This document shows positions 33,415-46,100 of a DNA stretch of 64,000 bases, piece after piece. Made by a program: the position numbers and the translations under genes. The notes beneath the pieces were generated by a model that worked only from the letters and a program-made list of their open reading frames with translations, was not told where the DNA came from and did not search any database. This stretch comes from Dipteris shenzhenensis. Lineage: Eukaryota > Polypodiophyta > Polypodiopsida > Gleicheniales. The stretch lies in assembly GCA_047967505.1 (NCBI GenBank), contig CM106540.1; one strand, 5' to 3'. Numbering within the stretch: the first letter of the stretch is position 1; each line of letters opens with the position of its first letter.

Positions 33415-33720
33415 AAAGTCAAACGGTTGGTAATGGTGTGCCAGACACCAACTGTAATTAGTATGATATTTGAAGACATCTCTTCAGCATGGCTGAGCTT
33501 GCTTTCGTCATGTAGGATTCACAACGATGTGGAGAGGGCTGTGCACCCTGCAAATTTTTCTGTTGAGACAATCGAAGGAACGCTTCACCTTATGTATTGC
33601 TAGCAAATATCCATGCTAAGGCAGCTAGGTTTGATGATGCAGTGGAGGTTAGAAAGTCAACGGTTGGTAATGGTGTGCCAGACACCAACTGTATGTGGAG
33701 GTCAATGGTGTAACTGTCGT
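33398..33720 (+). pseudogene. Displaced, frameshifted 3' end of the PPR gene
   Basis: A 29-bp segment (33369-33397, within ATTTGAAGACATC...GGCTGA) recurs at 33468-33496. A 58-bp block (33399-33456) recurs as 57 bp at 33637-33693. After the second copy the lost E motif reads AWLSLLSSCRIHNDVERAVH, then a one-base frameshift near 33578. In the new frame comes NASPYVLLANIHAKAARFDD, then VPDTNC and a stop near 33712. The insertion therefore separated the E domain from the repeats. Confidence 0.8.
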
Positions 33721-36700
33721 TTCATCTCAAATTTCATCTTCAAGGTTGTCCAAGGGACATCAATAAGGGTTTAGGGAAGCGAGCAGACCAAGTAGCAAAG
33801 ACGGATCAGCAAGACCTTGGTCTAGGTAAAAGTGGATCTAACATTGGAAGGCTGGGCCAACAGCAGAACCTAGCTGCAAAAGCTAGGTAACATAGCAGCA
33901 GAAGCTAGGCCTCAATGGAGTCAGCAAGAACCTCAGACAGATAACCAATGGAAGCATATTAGTGGACATGGACAGGAAGTGATCGAGTGCTGGAGCCACA
34001 CATATGGGAGCTAGGTCCAGGAGAGTGGAATCTGCCAATTATTTAGCTTAGCATGGGAGTCGTATGAAAACTTGCTCTCTCTCTCTCTCTCTCTCTCTCC
34101 CTCTCTCCCTCCCTTGGAATTGCATGCAACCATTTTCCCTTATTACAATCTCCCTCCCGCTTCTCCCAAACTCTCTCCCAGCTCTCTTGCTGTCTTATTC
34201 CATGCTCTCTAGCTCCTATTCGAGTTTCACAAACAAAAATGCTCAGGTCTAACTTCTTCTCAACCCTAAAAAACAATAAAAACTCAAAAACTCTATACTT
34301 CCCCTAAACCCTAAAAATTATAAACTCCTCCTGAACCCTTAAAACTCTAAACTCCTTTTAAAATCTAAAAGGTCTAAACTCCTAAACCTTAAGAATTTCT
34401 AACTCCTAACCTAAGAATCCCTTCCATACCTTAAGTTCCCAACGTTTATGCTCTTACTCTTTTTTCTAAACCCAACTCTAATTTGTAAACCTTGAACCCC
34501 TACTCTTGATGTACTATTTCTTATCTTCAACCCATAAATTCGACTTTTACACAACCCAACTCCAAATGGTAAAGGAGACTTGTTCTACATTCTTCCACTT
34601 CTTAAGCTAGATCTGCGTTTATGTAACAAAACGAAAAAATAGATCTAATATAAGAACTTGAATTTGAATGTGCAAAGTTGTAAAAAATTATTTAGAGTGT
34701 ACAAAAAGGCTAGGGCCACAGTTTTGAGTGCTTAGAATGCAAAAGCAACATAATGAAGTTTCTAGAATTTTTGCAAAATTCCAAATAGATTGGGGGATGG
34801 AAACTTTGCAAAGTCGTTCAATGTTAGATTTGTGAATTCAACCTAAACTTTGACAAAATTCCAAATAGATTGAGGGATGGAAACTTGGCAAATTCATTCC
34901 ATGTCAAAGGTTTGTGACTTCAACCTAAAGTTTGTCAACTTATAATTCATAAATCATATGTAAAGTTTGCGTCAAGATTAGAAGGCATTCAGTATATATA
35001 AGGGCTAACTAATGACATTTTGGCACATTTTTTATGTGGTCATTGTAAACAAGTTATATCCTAAAAAGTGCATAAATCTTGTCAGAACTTTCAAAATTTG
35101 AGGGTTGCTTTACACAAGTGGAGTGTTATAGCATTTCTAATCTAGATATACACTTGACATAGGGGTTTTACACCATTTGGGGTTAAAACTTGCAACATGC
35201 AAGGCTTTCTCTAGATGGCTTTTAAAAAGAAGGGGCCATAAAAAGCACAGAGAATGGTAAAACTAGAGCACAAGCGATAGGATTTCTTAAAAAGAGCAAA
35301 GGGCTTAAGAAACTCAAGCATAACACTCCAAGGAGAAGGGAAGAACCAACAACAATAAGGTTCTATCTTTGAGTGACGGAACATCCTACATAAAAGGGAA
35401 ATAAATTTTTTCCACATGACTTTGTTCTGATGGAATATAGATCATGGAAGGAGAGGTTGAAGGAGAATGATGTATTTTCTTTGAACCTCACAAATCTTTA
35501 AAACTTTGGGTTATTGAAATTTCCTTTGCTCGAGCTTCCCTAACTCAAGTATAAGTTTGCACATATATTTTGGTACGTTTTGAAATATTCAATCATATGG
35601 GTGTTGTATTCTTCAAGATCAGCTTGCATAGGTGCAAGAATGTTCTAAAATATAAAGGCTTTTTACAAGCGTAACTCCAGTTAGCTAGCGCCACATTATT
35701 CTTACAAATCACTCGAGTATTTAGATTTCACAAAAGCATGCTGCAGAACATAAATAAAATTTTGGGAAGGGATTGAGAAAACCAAATCCACATATGACTA
35801 GAGAAAATTCCTCAAGAACTCTACTTTTCATACTCAAGCGAGCTCAAGTGATTTCCCTCTATGTGAGCTTCAAGCTAAAGTTAACAAGCTAGCAAACCTT
35901 GTATGCATGTGAAAATGTTGCATATGTAAAGACAAAAGTTCAATCCATGAAACTAATATAGTCTAATTGAGTTCCCATACTCAAGTGCTAGGGCTTATAC
36001 GTGCATGCCCTAGCCCCTATACTCAAATTCCCTCTTGAGCAAAAATCTCCAATTTCCCTACAAAGCGTCATATGCTTCCATGTGATGCCTATCCTCATCT
36101 CAAGCCATTTCTTAGTGCATGCATGATCTTAAAACATTTGACAAGACAGTTGTTCCCTATACTTGAGCTCAATATCCTTATGCTTGAGTGCTCAATATTA
36201 TGGTTGAGTCACACATGCACCTAACTATAAAGTGTTATCATATGTACTTTGCCAAAATCATCACAAGGGCCATAAGATTGTTGCTAGAGGGAAAGTAAAC
36301 TTGTTGTTCCAAGTGCACTGCACACAAAAAACACTTTAAAACGTAGAAGTTTTATTTTTTATTATACTTGAGTAACCATGACTTGAGTTCAAGTGCGTAG
36401 CATACAAATACAAAATCCAAAATTTGGGCATGTGCAAAAAGTCTTAAAGGGCCACTCAAGTCCCTAGATTATGCTTCATTCAATATAATGGGGGGTTCAA
36501 CGTTAGGTATTTTTAGTCCAATTAAAAAAGTTTACAGACATGAGAACTATAAATAAGCCCATGAAGCAACAATTAGCATTAGAGGGGATGATTAATTTAC
36601 AGTCTGATGGTGAGGGTGCCAAATTGACTGCACATGAGGTAAGTATTAGTAAAGAGAAAGAATTATAAAGCAAAGAAATGAGCATCAAGGATGATCCAAT

Positions 36701-37530
36701 CCATAGAGAAAAATTTGTAGGGAGCATAATCAACACCATTGATCTACCCAAGGAGAGAACATATTGGTGTCCACACTACATAATCATATAGCAAATTAAT
36801 GTCCCACATAAAGATCCAAGGTTGTGGTGTTATAGCAGGCCACGACGTCAGCACATGCTTTTGTAACATGAGAAATTAACGAAATGGAATTATGAATCTT
36901 GCTCACATAATAAACTGAATAGGATCATGAACAAGAAATAAGGAAGAATTAACCAAGTCATACTTATAGTTTATGCCAAAATGAACTCATCCCTACTAGG
37001 TTTGTTGTTTGAGTAGATAGATTGACTCGAATCATTTATGGCAAAATGAACTTATCACTACTAGGCTTGTTGCTTGAGTGGATAGACTAACTTGAATAGA
37101 TATCCATTGATCATACACTCATGTTGGGCTTCAACAAGGTAGCCTTATCATGTGGCCCAAATGCATGAATAGCTTGCTCATATATAGGATTGTGCATTGA
37201 ATCTATGATAAGTAGCTTTATGTAGAATCCCAAACCACCATAATGATCTCACCATTGATTTTCCCATAGTTCTAGAACACCACTTGAGTATATTTTAAGT
37301 GAGTAAATTCAACAAAGTAGCAAGAATCTTTGCTACATTGCTTTGTATGGCCCATCCAAAGACCATCGATGACGTCATTCGAGGTCTAACAACCAACTTG
37401 TCCCCATAAATTAAGAAGGGGAATAAGATGATGCAATTGAGTTACCCACATAGGACCAAACTCCAATCAAGAATAAAACCACCCACGCCAAGCCCCTGGT
37501 AAGCTTGAAAGAAGAATTTCCTTTTCATGT
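33721..37530. other. Long AT-rich intergenic region with small tandem duplications
   Basis: No recognisable gene in 3.8 kb. It holds a CT run (about 34071-34100) and degenerate CCCTAAA-like words (34262-34460). An 82-bp tandem pair (about 34767-34933) contains AAATTCCAAATAGATTG. A 65-bp tandem pair (about 36971-37100) contains CTACTAGG.TTGTTG.TTGAG. The area around 36000-36500 repeats CTCAAGT/CTTGAG words. It is probably decayed transposon DNA. Confidence 0.45.
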
Positions 37531-38002
37531 ATTCTGCTAACCCCTAGGGTAACAGGCAACTTGGGTCAAGTCACAACTCAGGTTGTGCCAGCTTGAAGGA
37601 GACCAGCAAACGACACAAACTTTGGCTGACGCGGCTGAGAAAAGCAATGTACCTCCTAACTTGAAGGCGATTAGCTTGACCACTTCAGTCCAAGCAAAGA
37701 GTCTGAGTATATAATAATAGAGTGTGAATTGTAATGGGCTTCTAATCCAAACTAGTCTTGTGTTGTGTGTAGAGGCTAGAAAAGCCAAAGTCTACTTGCT
37801 CATAGAGTCCAGAGTTTAAGTCGAGGCGAGCAGGAGTGAGGACAGAGTATGGTGTTGGTTTGCAGCCACTAGCGGTTTGTACTCAGTTATTGGAAAATAA
37901 TATAGTTGCTTATACATTGAATTGTGTTATATTCCTATTCTACTTGCATTACCAATTGAGTTAAATATCACTTGTCTTCATACAGTTTGCACATGTAGCA
38001 CA
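37531..38002 (+). repeat. Possible LTR of a Ty3/gypsy element
   Basis: A TATA-like GAGTATATAATAATAG sits at 37702-37717, and the segment ends in ...CACATGTAGCA before a short tandem repeat. It precedes, in the same orientation, the gypsy integrase relic at 40.1-40.8 kb. No partner LTR, PBS or target duplication was found, so this is a weak call. Confidence 0.3.
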
Positions 38003-38117
38003 AACCCCCGTTTGTTGTGACATCTATTCACGGAGTAGGAAGCCTAAGAGAGCAACCCCCGTTTGTTGACATCTATTTTCGCACCCTACACAGAGTAGGA
38101 AGCCCAAGAAAGCAACC
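38003..38117. repeat. Imperfect tandem duplication (about 55 bp)
   Basis: The words AACCCCCGTTTGTTG, ACATCTATT, GAGTAGGAAGCC and AAG(A)AAGCAACC occur twice in succession with small indels. Confidence 0.8.
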
Positions 38118-40089
38118 TTAGGACAACCTTAAGACAGCAAGAGTGAGCATCTTCTTGGCAAGCTGTGCACACACCTACGTTGAGTTAGGAACGAGATTCA
38201 AGTCAGACTCGGGGTGAGAGAAAAAGACCATCAACATCTGGCGATTCGACCAAGACATGGTGAAAGGTTGAGTGGGGAATTGAGTATACAGCTCCATAGA
38301 ACTAAGCGTATAGATTCTCAAACAGCAATACATGCTAAGCCAAATGGAGCTATAATAGTTGCTTGGTTTGGCAAATTATATAAAAGATTTCTCTTGGGAT
38401 TAGTCCGAGGATTTCAGTATCTTGCAGACCTATTTGATGAGACTAGCACCTAGACTTAGAATTGCTCTCAGGTAGCCCTTTTTTAGGGAAAAGAGGGTGT
38501 ATTATATTGTACAAAAAAATAAGTTTTTACATCAGGTATGTCTGCCCTATTAGAGAACAAAATCAGGGAGAAGTAGCAAGTACAACCAACATAACAAACA
38601 AGGTAGATCCTCTATCATCTAGGCAATAAGCAATGTTTGATCGACACTCGGTGAGGAGAGAAAGATATGTGGTAATGCAAGAAGAACATTTGAGTCGAGA
38701 CAGAACAAGTTAGCACTAAATGGAAGACCAAGAAGCTACCATACATTTTGAGTTGGTAAGGAGTATTGAGACCACGATGAGGTAGCAGAAGAGCATCTAC
38801 AACAACAAAGAGCTCAAGGTAGACGAATACTTGGCCACATGCAGAGGGAGATGACTTTTGACTATCAAGCCGACACTAGAAGTGAGCTAGTTCAAAATTG
38901 GCGGCCAAGGAAACCTAAGGCCTTCAACAGAGAAGTGACTTTCAGATCTTGGCAAGAAGATTTTGAGCAGTCATCTACAAAAGTCTCCATTATAAGGAGT
39001 CCAAAGAGTTCGTGTGTAGACCAGGATGCTATGAGTATGGTTCTCCAAGTCGAAGATATGAAGGTGGTTTAGAGATGGAACATGCCTCAAGCTGAGATCA
39101 GTATAGAAGCTCTACACACGTGTCGAAAGCAAAACAAAAGAGCTGACATAGTCTAGGTTGCTAGGAATCAAGTTATGGACACATGCAAGCAAGCAAAAAT
39201 ATACTTCACAAAACAACATCGGGGTAGAGGACACACAGTCCTTCTCCCTTGTCCAAAAATAAGATGCCTAATCCTGCACCCTTGCCAAAGACCAGGACTC
39301 CTAGTCTTGTGCTGATACTAGGATGTGGTCACATATGTTATCAAAGATGGAGTCCGATAGTTCCAAAGGTCCCAATGGTTGGATTACTAGTGCCTAGGAC
39401 ACCACCTATTGGAGGACATCATCACAAGGATGTCCACATAGACAAATGATGACACAAAGATGCACATCATAAGTGTTGGAGGTGGTGGCCTTCACCCCTC
39501 AAAATGGTGTGTGGAGCATGGTTTATTGAAGGAGGCTTGTGGTCGTGACATGTGGATTTGGGGATAGAAAATCCCACCCTTAGGGGCCTTGGATATAAAG
39601 AGCTTATCTGACCCTCCTCTCTTATCCTTCCTGGGACTTTTTGGGGGGGAGAGGAGGTATGATGTGGCTACGAGGTGGGGATTAGGACCCCCTGCACTCG
39701 CAGTCACCTAGGACACGTGGCAACCTGCATGGTTGCCAACAATAAGGACAACCATTATGTTGATGAAGAGTGACCCAAGGATCTTGAGTTGGTGATTTTG
39801 CTGAGTTGAAGCCAGCTCCTCTAATCAAGTTTCTAGATTTCAAGGAAACTAAAGGTGAAGACCCAATAGCCATTTGCAATTGAATTTGCAAGCTTATCAC
39901 TTAAATGGTGCTATGACAAAAGAAGAATGTATGAAATTATTTTCCTTGTAAACTGACTTGGACAATGCAATGCTGGTTTTATCTTAAGGAAATTTTCCCA
40001 AGCATATGCTGAAGGATAAACATAGATAGCTAGCCATGAAGGGTTGGAAGTATAGCTTAATAGTTTAGCAATCATATAATCAGAGTGTA
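38118..40089 (+). other. Decayed sequence, probably the body of a gypsy element
   Basis: Short plus-strand ORFs (38214-38453, 38839-39072, 39249-39449) carry no clear gag or protease motif. The stretch lies between a possible LTR and a recognisable gypsy integrase in the same orientation, so it is most simply the degraded 5' part of that element. Confidence 0.3.
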
Positions 40090-40775
40090 TATGATATCCT
40101 ACAAAGATGGGTTTTGCGACATGAGGAGGTACAATACTTGATGGAACCCATAAGGGGCTTTTTGGAGGTCATTTTGCCTCATTGCTCGAAAAGTGTTACA
40201 AGCTGGATTGTGGTGGAATACTCCATTTAAAGATGCATATGCCCATTGTGTTCAGTGTGATGTTTGTCATAGTACATAGGTCGAATGCAACTCCTTGATC
40301 ATATGCCTCTACAACCGAGTGAGCCATGGGAAGATTTTCAATGATGGGGCCTCAATTTTATGGTTCCTTGTAAGAACATAGCTAATCAAAACAAATACAT
40401 CATTGTAACTATAGATTATGCCACAAAATGAGTTGAACTTAAAGCTATCAGAGGCAACTTGGCTCGCACCATAGCCAAGTCCCTTTTTGAAAACATCATG
40501 TGCAGGTATCGATGGCCAATTGAGTTTGTTGGTGATCCAGGAACTAATCTTATGAATGAAGTGTTTGAGTTACTCACCAAAGAGTTTATGGTGGTACATA
40601 GAGTGGCTACAACATACTATGCATAGTGTAATAAAAAAGCTAAGTGCATTAATAAAACTCTAAAATTGGTACTTACTAAGACTGTCAATTCAAATCGGTA
40701 GGATTGGGATGCCAAGCTTCCTAGCACATTGTGGGCATATAGGATAGCTTACAAAATTACAACAAACTTACACCA
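40090..40775 (+). pseudogene. Ty3/gypsy integrase relic
   Basis: The plus strand encodes a degraded integrase. The zinc-binding region is split over two frames (GGHFAS, then WWNTPFKDAYAHCVQCDVCH, about 40166-40270). The catalytic core follows: WGLNFMVPCKNIANQNKYI, IVTIDYATK (first Asp), RWPIEFVGDPGTNLMNEVFE (second Asp), then KAKCINKTLK in place of the usual catalytic-Glu box (KAERINKTL). Stops occur at Trp and Gln positions. Upstream, RHEEVQYLMEP may be the end of RNase H. There is no intact pol. Confidence 0.85.
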
Positions 40776-41690
40776 TTTTGAATGGCTTTTGTGTTAGAAC
40801 CTCTTGTTTCAGTGGAGTTTCTAGTCCCAACTTTACACATCTTCACTCTTACCCTTGCTTCAACTACTTTCAAGAGAGAAGAAAGACCAGCCAAGCAACA
40901 AAAATTGTCACTGCTGGTTCAAGGGTCACATTCGATCGAGTAGCCTCCTACTACAATTAAGATGATGAAGTAAAATTCTCTATTTGAGATTGTGAACTTG
41001 CAATGGTTCGATGTCTAGAGCGTGAACATGGCTAGAGAGTTACTACAGTGATACAAAGGCAACATCGATAGCATTAACATCCATGACAAGAGAGTCCATT
41101 TGGATAAATGGCTCTATGTAGGGGTTTTTTAATTTACACCAATGCCACTCATATCATCCAAGCACATTCCCATGGCAAATGTTGCTCATTGCACCAAAGA
41201 CATTCCACCAACCCCAAGGCAACTTGATTAGCAAGGCCAATGATGCCAAGAAAAGCAGTCATTCTTTTTCTTCTTGATGGAATACATTGTGGCCACTTAT
41301 TTTCCTTTCTTTCAATTAAGGATTTGAAGTACTTCCTTCTACTTTATCTTTAGTCACCTGTCCCTTTAGTAGCTCGAAGCAAATTAGACATTTGCCTTTT
41401 TATGGCCTTCTTCATGGCAAAACTAAAACACAATCTTTTTGCTGGGATCCCTATATCTTTCATAGCCCAATGACCATGGTCTTTTCCAATCCTTTGGATG
41501 CCTAGGGTCGCTATAATAATAGTGATTATACGGTATTTCCTAGCAGTCCCAGTATAGTCTTTCATGTAGATGATCATCTTTTCGGTATACACTATCCTTT
41601 TCTCCTCTTTCCACTTGATTAATGCTCAAAACTGTGTTCTCCTTATACTAGTAGTTATTTGTCTCATGTCCTAGTTCCTTATAGATGTAT
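40776..41690. other. Intergenic or decayed, no recognisable gene
   Basis: After the integrase relic the plus strand loses all motif resemblance. From about 41200 onward sequence related to the minus-strand gypsy gag begins, including an 80-aa minus ORF (41350-41592) without a known motif. Confidence 0.35.
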
Positions 41691-42833
41691 TAGGAACATA
41701 TGACTATAGTTTTTAACAATGTCCAAATCATACTTCAATTTCCTTCATTCATTCTTCGTATGACCTTGTTTTTTACAATGTCCACACTATACTTTGTTTA
41801 TACCTAGGATTCCTCTGAGATCTACTTCTTTCAAGGCCTTCCTTACCTGCAATTCAATCTTTCTTTTATTTCCTTCTTTGTCAAGTCATCTTGTTCTTCA
41901 TCTTTTTCTTTATCTTGCTTCTTGTACTTCATCATGGGAACTTTTGCCATTGGATCATTAATTCCTCTATTGTCAAGGCACTATTGCCTTTATTAGCAAT
42001 TCATCACTATTCCTAGTTGGGTTTAGTTTCCTTTGTCCTTGAATCAATTTGATTAAAGCTTCTCACTATCCACATTTGATTCTAGCTTCATGGAGGGTTG
42101 TTGTAACACGTTTGTTAGGATCCTCATTTTGGCTGCCAAGTCATGGGCCCTTCTCCAAGCCCTTGCATTAAATAATTCAGCCTCATGCATACATGTTCTT
42201 CACTACTTTCCTTTGGAACCTCTTTAAACATGCTTCTTTTATTCTATGCCATGTTGTGAAATGGTTTATACCAAGCTAATAAAAACCATTCCTCATCTTT
42301 CCCTTGAAAAGTTGTCACGAGCTACTTCAAAATCTTCATCTTTATTTATTTCTCTCATAAACCACAATTTCTTAAGTAGGGGATTCTCATTCTACTCACC
42401 CTTAAGAATGGGCAACTTAATCTTTACTCTTGGTGATATCACCATGAGAGGTTCTATGGATTTTATATTGTAATTGTTTGACTTGAATAGGTGTACCTTC
42501 ATGGTTTTTCCTTCTTGATTTGCTACTCAGTTTGCTCCTCCTTTAGGTGAGTTAGAGTCTAGGTATTCATCTTTTGGTCCTTGTGTTTATGTAATAGAAA
42601 TATATTTTTCATGTAAAAATGGACTTGGACCATGATATCCTTCATCAGATTCATATTCATTTGCAGCATAATCAACCAAACTCTCTAACCTAGTTTGTAG
42701 GAGTATACTATGATTCTCATTGTATTCTAGCTTCTCAATCAAAATGTTCACAATTTTTCCATTAGCACATTCTATGATCCACATTCCTTCATATATAAAT
42801 TTCATTAAAAGCCTTGTTAACCTTTGAATGGGA
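41691..42833 (-). pseudogene. Ty3/gypsy-like gag relic (3' part)
   Basis: Minus-strand relic. From the insertion site leftwards it reads SPIQRLTRLLMKFIYEGMWI, then IECANGKIVNILIEKLEYNE, then a decayed linker (ARAWRRAHDLAAKMR). Near 41750-41800 it has a zinc-knuckle-like CGHCKKQGHTKNE in which the last Cys is a stop. The N-terminal part (LGYAHWYI..YFKHLARDFH) lies at 48331-48450, beyond the young copia element. Reading through the target site is in frame, so the copia element clearly split this older gene. Assignment to Ty3/gypsy gag rests on the W-x-F pattern and zinc knuckle only. Confidence 0.55.
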
Positions 42834-42838
42834 CTATC
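42834..42838. repeat. Target-site duplication CTATC (left)
   Basis: CTATC directly precedes the left LTR and is repeated directly after the right LTR at 48326-48330. This is the 5-bp duplication expected of LTR retrotransposon integration. Confidence 0.95.
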
Positions 42839-43136
42839 TGTAAAGAATAAGGGAGAGAGATAGGAGACTCAAGTTCAGCTTTCTTCACAACACACAAAAG
42901 AGAGAGGACACAAGGTTGGAGGGTGAAGCCTTTCTTCACTTTTGCACACAACAACAATACAATAGAAGAGGGAAATACCCTATATGTCAAAACCTAGAAT
43001 GCGTGGTTCATATGTGAACCCAAACCAAAAACATACGTGGTAGTCTAACTACACCACGAGTACAACTAACATAGGCGGTGACATAAATGATAGTCATCCA
43101 GGAGATATGTCGGGGATAGAGCTTGATATCTCAACA
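42839..43136 (-). repeat. 3' LTR (298 bp) of the intact copia element
   Basis: On the minus strand it starts TGTTGAGATATC and ends CTTATTCTTTACA. It matches 48028-48325 with no difference noticed. The gag-pol stop codon lies inside it at about 43094. Confidence 0.97.
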
Positions 43137-46100
43137 CTCCCCCTCAAGCTCAAATCCATCTCACGTACACCAAGCAAGCTCCTAAATCTGCGAAGCTTCT
43201 CGGTACCCAATGCCTTCGTAAAGATATCAGCCACCTGCTCCTCAGTGCTGACATAGACAAGATCAATCTCACCAGCTAGAACCTTCTCTCTCACAAAGTG
43301 ATAATGCACCTCAATGTGCTTCGTTCTAGCATGATAAACTGGGTTATTAGCAAGCATGATGCTGCTAATGTTGTCACAATGAATGACAACTGCTGCGTGA
43401 ACTGACTGTCCCATATCTACAAGTAGCTTCCGTAACCAAGCTACCTCACATGCAGCCATTGCTGCACCCCTGTACTCAGCCTCTGTGCTCGACAAGGCAA
43501 CTGTTGGCTGCTTCTTGCTGCTCCAAGTGATGGCACCACTGCCAAGGGAAAACATAAAACCACTAGTAGATCTCCTGTCTGAGACACTACCAGCCCAGTC
43601 AGCATCTGTGTATCCATGTACCTGTAATGCACACCCAGCTTCATAAAACAGTCCATAATGCAATGTGGACTTCACATACCGCAGTATGCGCCTAGCCGCA
43701 TCCAAATGTGGCTTCCTTGGTGCCTGCATAAACTGACTCACCAGCCCCACAGCATAGCTCAAATCTGGTCTGGTTATAGTCATGTAAATCAAGCTACCTA
43801 CTATGCGCCTGTACATAGTAATATCTTCAAGAAGCTCACCTGTTTCTGCATTGAGCTTCACATTCTGCTCCAATGGAACAGAAATAGGCTTACAGCCTGT
43901 CATCCCATATTTGGACAGCATGTCCAAACCGTATTGCCTTTGCAACAGCCATATCCCACTTGGGGATCTAATAACCTCAATGCCCAAGAAGTAACGCAGC
44001 TCTCCCAAATCCTTCATCTCAAATTTCTGCTTCAACAGCAGCTTCACTTCATTAATGTCTGCATCACTATCACCTGTAATAATCAAGTCATCAACATAGA
44101 TGACTATAAGCACAATCCCTCTGTTTGTCCTTTTCACATAAAGTGAAAAATCTGAATTGGAAATCTGAAATCCAATAGTGACAAGATATTGCCCTATCTT
44201 GTCTGACCATGCCCTCGGCGCCTGTTTTAAGCCATACAAGGCTTTGCGCAACCTGCATACAAAATCGGGGTGTGCTTTATCCTCATAACCTTCTGGCTGC
44301 ATAATATAAACCTCTTCCTGCAAGTCACCATGCAAGAAGGCATTTTTCACATCCATTTGATGCAAAGACCATCCCTTTGCAGCAGCCATAGCAATTACTG
44401 CTCTCACGGTTGCCATCCTTGCAACTGGGCTGAAAGTTTCCTCATAGTCAATTCCATATGTCTGTGCAAAACCTTTGGCAACCAATCTTGCCTTGTACCT
44501 GCTAACAGACCCATCAGCATTGTGCTTTACTTTGTAAACCCACTTGCAACCAATAGCCTTCTTATCATGAGGCAAAGGCATCAAATCCCAAGTGTGGTTT
44601 GCATCCAAGGCAGCCATCTCTTCATCCATAGCTGCTTCCCAATTTTTATGCCCTGCTGCATCCTCAAAACATGTGGGCTCTGGCTCCTCTAGAACCTTGA
44701 CCATATAAGCATAGTGATGTGCTGTATACCCATCATATCTCAGCCTGTCAACTGGATACTTAATACGAGTGGACCTCCGTACAACTGGATCAATTGCAGG
44801 CGTCTTTAAATCATGCCTGCTTTTTCTTGCACCAGGCGTAACAACAGAAGGAATCCCAAGTTCCTCATCAAGGCTCATTTCAGAGCCGCTTGACTCTCCA
44901 TCAACATGAGAGCTACCAGCAGACACATCAAACACTGGAGTATGGTCCACTTTTTCTTTTCCCTTATGTGATACCTGCACAACACTATCAGGACTGCCAT
45001 GTGACGATTCACTAGATCTCAATCTCCCTGTCCATGCATTAGATCCACTAGTAGAGAACTCTCTGGGTCCACTCATGGCTTGAGATTGCTGCTCTGCATT
45101 TATTGCAGCATTCCCATTTCCTGCATCTGCATCTCCTACCATAACAGTTGGTGCATACCAGCTGCTCATTTCATCAAAAACAACATCTCTGCTCACTTGC
45201 ATTTTGCGGGTGGAAGGGTTATAACAGCGATACCCTTTCTGGTGCTGAGCATATCCAATAAAGATGCATTTTTCTGCCTTTGGATCCAGCTTTGTTCTCT
45301 TCTCATCAGGAACATGAACATAAGCTATGCAACCAAATACCTTCAAGTGAGAAATATCTGGTTTTTGGCCTGTATACATTTCTTCAGGCGTCATGCCATG
45401 GACAGCTGCAGTGGGGGTTCTGTTCATAATATAAACAGCAGTTGCTACTGCTTCAGCCCAAAAATAATCAGGCATGTTTTTCTCATTTAGGATCGCCCGT
45501 CCTACTTCTGCAATATGCCTGTTCTTCCTTTCTGCAACCCCATTCTGCTGAGGGGTAGACCTGCATGAGTACTTCCTTTGAATTCCCTGTTCTTTCAGAT
45601 ATTCACAAAATTCTTCTGAAAAGTACTCTCCCCCTCCATCAGATCTTAGCACTTTAATATGCACACCTTTCTCTTTTTCAACCATGGCCTTAAAAGCCTT
45701 GAAATGGCTGAACACTTCACTTTTGTGCTTCATAAAATAAATCCACACCTTCCTTGTGTAGTCATCAATAAACATCACATAATAATGGCATCCACCAATA
45801 GAAGCAGCTTTGGTTGTCCAAACATCTGAATGGATCACTTCCAAAGGTCTTCTGCTCACCTTAGCATTTTTGGGAAATGCATGTCTGGCCTGCTTACCCA
45901 TTTGGCATGCTTCACATACCTTTTGCATTCCCTCAACTCTGAATTTAGGCAAACCTGCAACAATGTTTTTCGTTTGCATAGATTTCAGCCTTTGTATATT
46001 CACGTGCCCAATGCGCTTGTGCCATATCTCAATATCTGCAATGACACCTCTCCCATGCGCAAACATAGCAGCTTTCACCTCAGGCATATCAACATCCAAG

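Noticed and set aside
34262-34460. CCCTAAA-like words as a telomeric relic
   Set aside because: Very degenerate and mixed with AAACTC/CTAAACTCC words; more simply an AT/C-rich low-complexity region.
37531-40775. A complete Ty3/gypsy element with paired LTRs
   Set aside because: Only one LTR-like segment and an integrase relic are visible; no second LTR or target duplication was found.
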